Assembly (NCBI GenBank): GCA_009927565.1
Contig: RFMT01000308.1
Span: 1-10,461 of the forward strand
From: Acidimicrobiia bacterium
Lineage (GTDB): Bacteria; Actinomycetota; Acidimicrobiia; Acidimicrobiales; Ilumatobacteraceae
Direction of reading: 5' to 3'
DNA length: 10,461 nt
A model generated the notes under the pieces. The model was not told the origin of the DNA. It searched no databases and worked only from the letters and a program-made list of their open reading frames with translations. Shown one piece after another: positions 1-5,892 of this stretch. The translations under genes and the position numbers were made by a program. Position 1 is the first letter of the stretch, and every line of letters starts with the position of its first letter.

Positions 1-1471
1 GACCAGCCATATTTGTCGCAACTGTAATTGCACCCAAACGACCGGCTTGAGTTACAACCATCGCTTCACGCGTGTGTTGCTTTGCATTCAAAACTTCATG
101 TCTGATACCACGTTGCTGCAACTTTTTCGACAACTGCTCGCTCTTTTCAACGCTTACAGTGCCCACCAAAACTGGTTGACCCTTGGCATGTTTTAATTCG
201 ATGTCGCGAACCACCGCATCCAACTTTGCTGCTTCGGTTTTATAGATCTGGTCGGCATGATCAAGACGCACCATCTCACGGTTTGTTGGAATCGGCACAA
301 CCTGCAGGTTGTACGTGTTCATTAATTCTGCGGCCTCGGTTTGCGCAGTGCCCGTCATGCCGGAGAGTTTCTCGTACATTCTGAAATAGTTCTGCAATGT
401 GATCGTTGCCAGAGTCTGGTTTTCTTCTTTGATATTTACGCCTTCTTTGGCCTCAACCGCTTGGTGAATGCCTTCGCTCCAACGACGACCCTCAAGAATG
501 CGGCCAGTAAATTCATCGACGATTTTTACTTCACCTTCTTGAATTATGTAGTCCTTGTCACGCTGATACAAGACGGCCGCCTTAAGCGCAACCTGAAGTT
601 GGTGAACGAGATTTTGTTGAACTTCGTCGTAAAGATTCTCGATACCTAGTTGCTTTTCAACTTTCTCGATGCCCGATTCTGTTGGCACAACAATTCGCTT
701 TGCCTCTTCAACGTCGTAATCGACATCGCGAACAAGAGTGCGCACGATCGCTGCGAATTGATAATAAAGTTTTGCGGCATCTGCGACGCGGCCCGAGATA
801 ATCAGCGGTGTTCGTGCTTCATCAATCAAAATTGAGTCGACTTCGTCAACTATCGCAAAATTAAAACCACGCTGAACTTTGTCTTGCAAAGTCGCTGCCA
901 TATTGTCGCGCAAATAATCGAAACCAAATTCGTTGTTTGTGCCATAAGTAATGTCGCTCGCGTAGTCAACTCGCTTTTCTGCTGCGCTTACACGCCGGCC
1001 AGGCACAACCAGACCTACCGACAGACCCAGCCATCTGTGAATTTGTCCCATCCATTCGGCGTCACGCTGGGCCAAGTAGTCGTTGGTCGTAATTTGATGC
1101 ACGCCTTTACCCGAGAGTGCATTCAGATAAGCCGGCAATGTCGAAACAAGAGTCTTGCCTTCACCTGTTTTCATTTCGGCAACCCAACCTGCATGCAGTG
1201 CTGCACCACCCATCAACTGCACGTCGTAATGACGCTGGCCAATAACACGGGTCGCAGCCTCACGCACGACCGCAAATGCCTCGATCAACAAGTCGTCAAG
1301 GGTTTCGCCTCGCTCAATTCGTGACTTGAACTCAGCGGTTTTAGCTCGTAGCACTGCTTCGTTTAGTGTCGAGTATTCGCTGGACAATGCATTTATCTCA
1401 GGCAATATGGCGGCGAGAGCCTTTACTTTCTTGCCTTCTCCGGCGCGTAAGACTCGGTCGAGGATTGCCAT
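1..1471 (-). CDS. secA: SecA, protein translocase ATPase (N-terminal 490 residues, cut by window edge)
   Basis: SecA is the cytoplasmic ATPase motor that pushes unfolded preproteins through the SecYEG channel. The reverse strand reads open from an ATG at 1471 to the window edge. The start MAILDRVLRAGEGKK matches the usual SecA N-terminus, which fixes the start even though it lies inside the upstream comF gene. Walker A is MKTGEGKT (residues 100-107), Walker B is DEVD (209-212) followed by SILIDEARTPL, and GMTGTAQTE lies at 371-379. The visible part ends in ATNMAG, in the second nucleotide-binding fold. Full-length SecA is usually about 800-950 residues, so roughly half is present; the C-terminal scaffold, wing and any zinc tail are outside. 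No Shine-Dalgarno sequence is visible before the ATG, so translation may be coupled to comF. Identification is secure. Confidence 0.97.
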   Translation of the reverse strand, partial: MAILDRVLRAGEGKKVKALAAILPEINALSSEYSTLNEAVLRAKTAEFKSRIERGETLDDLLIEAFAVVREAATRVIGQRHYDVQLMGGAALHAGWVAEMKTGEGKTLVSTLPAYLNALSGKGVHQITTNDYLAQRDAEWMGQIHRWLGLSVGLVVPGRRVSAAEKRVDYASDITYGTNNEFGFDYLRDNMAATLQDKVQRGFNFAIVDEVDSILIDEARTPLIISGRVADAAKLYYQFAAIVRTLVRDVDYDVEEAKRIVVPTESGIEKVEKQLGIENLYDEVQQNLVHQLQVALKAAVLYQRDKDYIIQEGEVKIVDEFTGRILEGRRWSEGIHQAVEAKEGVNIKEENQTLATITLQNYFRMYEKLSGMTGTAQTEAAELMNTYNLQVVPIPTNREMVRLDHADQIYKTEAAKLDAVVRDIELKHAKGQPVLVGTVSVEKSEQLSKKLQQRGIRHEVLNAKQHTREAMVVTQAGRLGAITVATNMAG

Positions 1472-2127
1472 AAGACAGTTGATGCTACAGCCATGCAAGT
1501 AACCAGACCAGCCCCTGCTTGATTCAGCGCATGAGATGCGCTGTTTAGAGTTGCACCGGTTGTCACCACATCGTCGATTAGCAATACGTGTTCAGCGTCT
1601 AACTTTCGCGCGAAAAAAGTTGGTCCAACGAGTCGCTCATTGCGCGACTTTCCAGTTTGAGGACGATCCGACAGTCGAACCAAAGCCTTTCGACACGGCA
1701 CGGCTAGGTGCTTGGCAACATATCTAGCAATCAACTCAGCGTGGTCGTAGCCCCGTTCAACTTTGCGCTTTGTAGTTGTCGGTGCCCATGTCACTAAATC
1801 AACACTTTGAAGCGTTCGACTTTGTTCAACGCTCACCCGTCTAACGAGTGCGTCACCAATGAATCGCAGACTCGACCTTTGATTGCGGTACTTGAAATTC
1901 AAGATCAACTTTCGAATCACCGAGTTGTACTCGAAAGCAACGAGCACGTTCCCGTGATATTCGGTTTGCTTGTCGTTGAGATTAATTAAGCAATCATCAG
2001 CAACTTTCTTCGAGCATGAAGCACAAATCGATGCGCCAATTCGACCACATGCTGGACAGGTTGCACCCACAAGGTAGGCAAAACAATTCTCTAACGCGAT
2101 CCCAAGAGCATTTATCGAGTTGATCAT
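1423..2127 (-). CDS. comF: ComF-family phosphoribosyltransferase-like protein
   Basis: This 234-residue protein has the two hallmarks of the ComF family. Four cysteines at 24, 27, 35 and 38 (CPAC and CASC) form a small N-terminal zinc ribbon. A type I phosphoribosyltransferase PRPP loop, VLLIDDVVTTGAT, lies at 181-193. RGYDHAELIA (125-134) and RPQTGKSRNER (155-165) are also typical. In naturally competent bacteria ComF helps DNA uptake across the membrane, but in many actinobacteria the gene is a neighbour of secA with no proven role; no other competence gene is visible here. The ATG at 2127 faces a divergent gene across 49 bases. The last 16 codons plus the stop overlap the start of secA in another frame. 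The short tail after the PRT fold (about 218-234) looks unconserved, as expected if the overlap constrains it. No substrate can be named. Confidence 0.92.
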   Translation of the reverse strand: MINSINALGIALENCFAYLVGATCPACGRIGASICASCSKKVADDCLINLNDKQTEYHGNVLVAFEYNSVIRKLILNFKYRNQRSSLRFIGDALVRRVSVEQSRTLQSVDLVTWAPTTTKRKVERGYDHAELIARYVAKHLAVPCRKALVRLSDRPQTGKSRNERLVGPTFFARKLDAEHVLLIDDVVTTGATLNSASHALNQAGAGLVTCMAVASTVLWQSSTESYAPEKARK

Positions 2128-2134
2128 TTTCGTA

Positions 2135-2140
2135 ATTGTG
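2135..2140 (-). promoter_or_regulatory. Candidate -10 box for comF-secA (leaderless type)
   Basis: On the minus strand the hexamer CACAAT (4 of 6 matches to TATAAT) ends seven bases before the comF ATG. Transcription would then begin at or next to the start codon, as in leaderless actinobacterial mRNAs. I see no convincing -35 box. Support is the spacing shared with other starts in the window; the match itself is weak. Confidence 0.3.
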
Positions 2141-2164
2141 TGTGCCGAATCTAAGCGCCGTGGC

Positions 2165-2170
2165 TAGTGT
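2165..2170 (+). promoter_or_regulatory. Candidate -10 box for the YczE-like gene (leaderless type)
   Basis: TAGTGT on the plus strand ends six bases before the GTG start at 2177. There is no Shine-Dalgarno sequence between them, so a leaderless transcript starting at the GTG is plausible. The 49-base comF/YczE gap would then hold two divergent promoters. The hexamer is an imperfect match and no -35 element stands out. Confidence 0.3.
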
Positions 2171-2176
2171 AAATAC

Positions 2177-2797
2177 GTGCAAGAACAACAACTTAAGTTT
2201 CGTGACAGACTTGGTCAGCGTCTTGTTCGATGCGTTTTTGGTTTGGCGCTATTCGCAATTGGCATCTCTTTGCAAATGAACGCAAACATTGGTGCGCCAC
2301 CTTGGGATGTATTCCACCAAGGTGTTGCCAAGCAGACCGAGATCTCAGTGGGCAAGATCATCGTGATGACAGGCTTCGTTTTGCTTTTGCTCTGGATACC
2401 GCTCAAGCAAAGACCTGGGCTCGGCACGATTCTCAACGCACTCGAAATCGGTTTGGTTGCAGATTTGGCACTCGCAATCATCCCCGAGCCAGAAAATATC
2501 TTTACTCGCATATTGATGGCGGCGCTCGGCATTGTCATCGTTTCGATTGGTACTGGCTTCTACATCGGTAGCGCTCTCGGACCTGGGCCTCGTGACGGCT
2601 TGATGACTGGTCTTGCCAAACGTGGCGTCCCAATTCGAATTGGGCGAACCGCGATTGAAGTCACGGTTTTAGTTGTGGGCTTGTTGCTCGGTGGTCAAGT
2701 CGGCGTAGCAACCTTTGCTTTCGCTTTAGGCGTGGGCCCACTCGTGCACTTCTTTTTGCCTCGATTGGCAATTAATAGCGGTAACGCTCGGCCTTGA
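2177..2797 (+). CDS. YczE-like integral membrane protein
   Basis: This 206-residue protein is very hydrophobic, with about five or six predicted membrane segments (roughly residues 16-34, 57-75, 85-103, 113-132, 157-172 and 175-195). The loop NIGAPPWDVFHQG (37-49) and a related second loop, GPGPRDGLMTGLAKR (135-149), are the pattern I associate with the YczE/YitT-like membrane family. The two similar loops suggest an internal duplication. The function of this family is unknown to me; a transporter role is only a guess. The start is GTG at 2177, chosen because the first membrane helix follows within 15 residues and a -10-like box lies just upstream. It is one of only two plus-strand genes, reads divergently from comF, and its last codons run antisense to the end of ahcY. 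It occupies the place where mtrA, mtrB and lpqB lie in many actinobacteria. Confidence 0.8.
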   Translation: MQEQQLKFRDRLGQRLVRCVFGLALFAIGISLQMNANIGAPPWDVFHQGVAKQTEISVGKIIVMTGFVLLLLWIPLKQRPGLGTILNALEIGLVADLALAIIPEPENIFTRILMAALGIVIVSIGTGFYIGSALGPGPRDGLMTGLAKRGVPIRIGRTAIEVTVLVVGLLLGGQVGVATFAFALGVGPLVHFFLPRLAINSGNARP

Positions 2798-4223
2798 AAG
2801 GCCCGCTTGGTTGCACACCAAGATATTCAGACTGCTCATCGGTCAGTCTTGTCAACTTTGCCCCGAGAGAATCAAGATGCAATGACGCAACTTTCTCATC
2901 GAGATGTTTCGGTAGTACATAAACACCCAGTGGATAATTTTTGGTGTTATTGAACAATTCAATCTGTGCGATCACTTGATTGGTAAACGAGCAACTCATA
3001 ACGAAACTGGGGTGCCCAGTAGCGCACCCGAGATTTACTAACCGTCCTTCTGCCAAAACGATCACAGAATGCCCGTCGCCAAATGTCCATAAATCGGTGC
3101 CAGGCTTTAGCTCGTCGCGTGTGGCGCCACTTCGCGACAGTCCCGCCATATCGATTTCATTGTCAAAATGTCCGATGTTGCACACAATCGCGTTGTGCTT
3201 CATTTTCGACATGTGTTCAGCCGTAATAATTGCCTCGTTGCCAGTAGCTGTTACAAAGATGTCAGCAACCTTAAGAACGTTCTCGACTGTGTCGACGCTG
3301 TAGCCCTCCATTGCGGCTTGCAAAGCGTTGATCGGATCAATCTCTGTAACGACAACTCGCGCACCTTGCCCGCGCAAACTCTGCGCGCATCCCTTGCCGA
3401 CGTCGCCGTAGCCGCAGACGACAGCCATCTTGCCCGCGATCATCACATCAGTTGCACGATTCAGCGCATCAATTAGCGAGTGACGACAACCATAAAGGTT
3501 GTCGAATTTGCTCTTCGTGACACTGTCATTTACGTTGATCGCAGGAAACAAAAGTTCGTTGTCCTGGGCCATTTTGTAAAGACGTTTCACACCGGTTGTC
3601 GTTTCTTCAGTGACACCTTTGATCAGTTTCGACATTTTTGTCCAGCGGTCTGGACTCGTCTTCAAACCGCGCTGAAGAAGACCAAGAACGATTGCGAGTT
3701 CAGGGTTCGACGCCGTCGTCGGATCTGGAACTGCTCCCTTCTTTTCGTATTCAACACCCTTGTGCAACAACATCGTGGCGTCTCCACCGTCATCCAAAAT
3801 CATGTTCGGACCATCGCCATCAGGCCAAGTCATCATCTGGTCTGTCGCCCACCAATATTCTTCGAGAGTCTCGCCCTTCCATGCATAGACCGGCACACCT
3901 TGCGGGTTGTCTTGCGTGCCATTCGGGCCAACTACAACAGCGGCAGCTGCGTGGTCTTGAGTTGAAAAAATATTGCAACTTGCCCAGCGGACTTCGGCGC
4001 CCAAGTGCGTCAAAGTTTCGATCAAAACAGCAGTCTGAATCGTCATATGTAAAGAGCCAGAAATTCGCGCACCCTTTAACGGCTTGGATGCACCAAACTC
4101 TTTGCGCAAGGCGCGCAAGCCTGGCATCTCATGCTCGGCAAGGTGAATCTCTTTTCTGCCAAACGGCGCAAGTGATAAATCTGCAACTCTGTAATCTTTG
4201 CGTGCGGCCAGTGATGAGGTCAT
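2772..4223 (-). CDS. ahcY: Adenosylhomocysteinase (S-adenosyl-L-homocysteine hydrolase)
   Basis: The enzyme reversibly splits S-adenosylhomocysteine into adenosine and homocysteine, using tightly bound NAD. It relieves product inhibition of methyltransferases and feeds the methionine cycle in the cytosol. At 483 residues it is the longer form, with the extra segment around 135-170 seen in many bacterial enzymes. Visible motifs are GSLHMTIQTAVLIETL (56-71), SCNIFSTQDHAAA (82-94), NDSVTKSKFDN (232-242, active-site lysine and aspartate region), the NAD-binding GYGDVGKG (271-278), GHFDNEID (351-358) and the C-terminal PFKAERYRY, whose lysine and tyrosine reach the neighbouring subunit's NAD. The ATG at 4223 is preceded by AGGAG, the clearest ribosome binding site in the window. 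It is the last gene of the minus-strand operon, 22 bases after the Trm112-like gene. Its 3' end overlaps a convergent gene by 26 bases. Confidence 0.98.
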   Translation of the reverse strand: MTSSLAARKDYRVADLSLAPFGRKEIHLAEHEMPGLRALRKEFGASKPLKGARISGSLHMTIQTAVLIETLTHLGAEVRWASCNIFSTQDHAAAAVVVGPNGTQDNPQGVPVYAWKGETLEEYWWATDQMMTWPDGDGPNMILDDGGDATMLLHKGVEYEKKGAVPDPTTASNPELAIVLGLLQRGLKTSPDRWTKMSKLIKGVTEETTTGVKRLYKMAQDNELLFPAINVNDSVTKSKFDNLYGCRHSLIDALNRATDVMIAGKMAVVCGYGDVGKGCAQSLRGQGARVVVTEIDPINALQAAMEGYSVDTVENVLKVADIFVTATGNEAIITAEHMSKMKHNAIVCNIGHFDNEIDMAGLSRSGATRDELKPGTDLWTFGDGHSVIVLAEGRLVNLGCATGHPSFVMSCSFTNQVIAQIELFNNTKNYPLGVYVLPKHLDEKVASLHLDSLGAKLTRLTDEQSEYLGVQPSGPFKAERYRY

Positions 4224-4227
4224 TTTG

Positions 4228-4232
4228 CTCCT
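4228..4232 (-). promoter_or_regulatory. Ribosome binding site of ahcY
   Basis: The minus strand reads CAGGAGCAAAATG. AGGAG lies four bases before the ATG at 4223, in an A/T-rich 22-base gap. Most other starts in this window have no recognisable Shine-Dalgarno sequence, so this site stands out and supports efficient independent initiation on ahcY inside the operon. Confidence 0.75.
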
Positions 4233-4245
4233 GTTTTTATATTTT

Positions 4246-4500
4246 CTAAAACGTTGGTTTCAGGTTTAGTTGAGCCACTTTTGCCATTATTCGCTCGTGC
4301 TCCACTTGATTTACGATCGCGGCTTCATCGATCAACATCACAGGAATACCTTGGCGAACTTCGTAACGCATTTGCAGACGAGGGTTGTACAACATTTCTT
4401 CATCGGCAAGATAAAACAAGTTTCCTTTATCTTTCGGACAAGCCAAAATCTCTAGCAACCGCGAATTTACCGACGAATTTGGCGATGACACGGCTTTCAC
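4246..4500 (-). CDS. Trm112-like small protein
   Basis: This 84-residue protein carries the Trm112/UPF0434 signature: LLEILACP (15-22), KGNL, LYNPRLQMRYEVRQGIPVML, then IDEA. Eukaryotic and archaeal Trm112 is a zinc-binding partner that stabilises and activates several SAM-dependent methyltransferases; the bacterial relatives are much less studied. Only one cysteine is present (Cys21). The second position of the usual CPxC is aspartate and the later cysteine is missing, so a classical zinc site is unlikely. The start is taken as GTG at 4500; a GTG three codons in (4491) is equally possible, since the first 13 residues look unconserved. It lies 28 bases after manB and 22 before ahcY. A methyltransferase-related helper next to the enzyme that clears SAH is a sensible pairing, but the functional link is inference. 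Confidence 0.85.
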   Translation of the reverse strand: MKAVSSPNSSVNSRLLEILACPKDKGNLFYLADEEMLYNPRLQMRYEVRQGIPVMLIDEAAIVNQVEHERIMAKVAQLNLKPTF

Positions 4501-4528
4501 GATAACACTTGCGGTGGTTAGGCGGTGG

Positions 4529-5881
4529 CTATGCCGTGATCAACATCAACAACTCAGCCACATGTTCGTCACACTCTTCGCGTGTTGCCGCTTCGAGATT
4601 CAAGCGCAGTAGTGGCTCGGTGTTTGAAGGGCGAACATTGAACCACCAGGTACCGCAGTCAACGGTGAGGCCATCAAGGTGGTCTTGCGGATATTTGGCG
4701 AACTGCTTTGTCACGCGCTCGATCACTTCGTTAATATTGCCAACCTGAGTATTTATCTCGCCACTATTGGCGTACTTTTCAAATGGTTTGCGCAACTCGG
4801 ATAAAGACTTCCCAGTGCGACACATCTCGCCGAGAACCACCATTGTCGCGATCAGACCGCTGTCGGCTCGATAATTATCGGCAAAGTAGTAGTGACCAGA
4901 ATGCTCGCCAGCAAAAACGGCACCTGTTTGAGCCATCACTTGCTTCATATAACTATGACCGTTTTTTGTGCGAATTGCTTTGCCGCCCAACGACGTGATC
5001 GTCTCAGGCACGATTCGCGAGCAAATTAAGTTGTACAAGATTGTCGCATTGGGATTCTCGCGCAAAAATACGGAGGCCAACAAAGCAGTCGTCGTACTAC
5101 CAGAAACGCTCTTGCCCTTCTCATCAACTAAAAACACCCGGTCAGCATCACCATCGAACGCAAGACCAACATCGAATTTGCCAGCGACAACCCGTGCCTG
5201 CAGGTCACGTTGATTGGCAGGCTGAATTGGGTCGGCGGGATGATTCGGAAACGTTCCGTCGAGTTCGCCGTACATTATTTCAACTTCGAACTCTCGTAGT
5301 CGATCAAACACCGCAGGTGCAACCAGCCCACCCATTCCGTTTGCAGTGTCGGCGACAACTCGCAGTTTTGAAATGCTGTCAACGTCGATAAAACTCACGA
5401 CATGGTCTACGAACTCGGCGAGCATGTTTTTCTTTGTAACTTCACCTTGAGTCTTTGCCGCAGCCGGACCGTTGCCGTTTAAAACGTCTTGGGCGATCAC
5501 CTTCATCTCACGCAACCCGTTGTCTATGCCAATAGATCTGGCGCCTGATAAACAGCATTTAATCCCGTTGTATTGAGCCGGATTGTGCGAAGCCGTAAAC
5601 ATCGCACCAGGCGCATTCAATTTGCCGGAAGCGAAGTAAAGCATGTCAGTACTCGCAAGACCGAGATTTATTACATCAACACCCTGCTCAGTAAGGCCGT
5701 TTTGAAACGCCTCGATTAGAGCCAGTCCGCTCGGACGCATATCGTGAGCAACAACGATTGTTTTGGCATCCGAAAATCGTGCAAACGCAACGCCTAGTGC
5801 GTGTGCCGACGTTGCGTCGAGCTGATCGGGCACTGTGCCACGAATGTCATACGCCTTGACAATCGCATCTAGATTTGGCAC
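4529..5881 (-). CDS. manB: Phosphomannomutase / phosphoglucomutase
   Basis: This alpha-D-phosphohexomutase interconverts mannose-6-phosphate and mannose-1-phosphate (and perhaps the glucose pair), supplying precursors for GDP-mannose and envelope glycans. All four family signatures are present in 450 residues: the phosphoserine loop TASHNP (96-101, catalytic Ser98), the metal loop DGDADR (243-248), the sugar-specificity loop GEHSGH (325-330) and the phosphate-binding loop RPSNTEP (417-423). GEHSGH is the variant typical of PMM/PGM enzymes, as opposed to phosphoglucosamine mutase. The start is GTG at 5881; the following NLDAIVKAYDIRG matches the usual N-terminus. There is no clear ribosome binding site, and only 11 bases separate it from the upstream membrane-protein gene, so it is probably co-transcribed with it. 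In mycobacteria manB likewise lies next to a DUF3499 gene and upstream of sahH. True substrate preference cannot be read from sequence. Confidence 0.95.
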   Translation of the reverse strand: MPNLDAIVKAYDIRGTVPDQLDATSAHALGVAFARFSDAKTIVVAHDMRPSGLALIEAFQNGLTEQGVDVINLGLASTDMLYFASGKLNAPGAMFTASHNPAQYNGIKCCLSGARSIGIDNGLREMKVIAQDVLNGNGPAAAKTQGEVTKKNMLAEFVDHVVSFIDVDSISKLRVVADTANGMGGLVAPAVFDRLREFEVEIMYGELDGTFPNHPADPIQPANQRDLQARVVAGKFDVGLAFDGDADRVFLVDEKGKSVSGSTTTALLASVFLRENPNATILYNLICSRIVPETITSLGGKAIRTKNGHSYMKQVMAQTGAVFAGEHSGHYYFADNYRADSGLIATMVVLGEMCRTGKSLSELRKPFEKYANSGEINTQVGNINEVIERVTKQFAKYPQDHLDGLTVDCGTWWFNVRPSNTEPLLRLNLEAATREECDEHVAELLMLITA

Positions 5882-5892
5882 GAGCGTTAAGA

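Noticed and set aside
341..1324. Three plus-strand ORFs of 61-146 residues
   Set aside because: They are antisense shadows of secA, whose reverse frame is continuous and carries all the expected SecA motifs.
2790..2803. Inverted repeat GGCCT-TGAA-AGGCC near the ends of the YczE-like gene and ahcY
   Set aside because: The stem is only five base pairs, has no T-run on either strand, and encodes conserved AhcY residues (GPFK). It is more likely coding sequence than a terminator.
4224..4245. Possible SAH riboswitch before ahcY
   Set aside because: The gap is only 22 bases, too short for a riboswitch aptamer, and is simply an A/T-rich spacer with a ribosome binding site.
4501..4528. CCACCGC repeated twice (minus strand) between manB and the Trm112-like gene
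   Set aside because: Two short copies in a 28-base operon gap are not enough to support a repeat element or operator.
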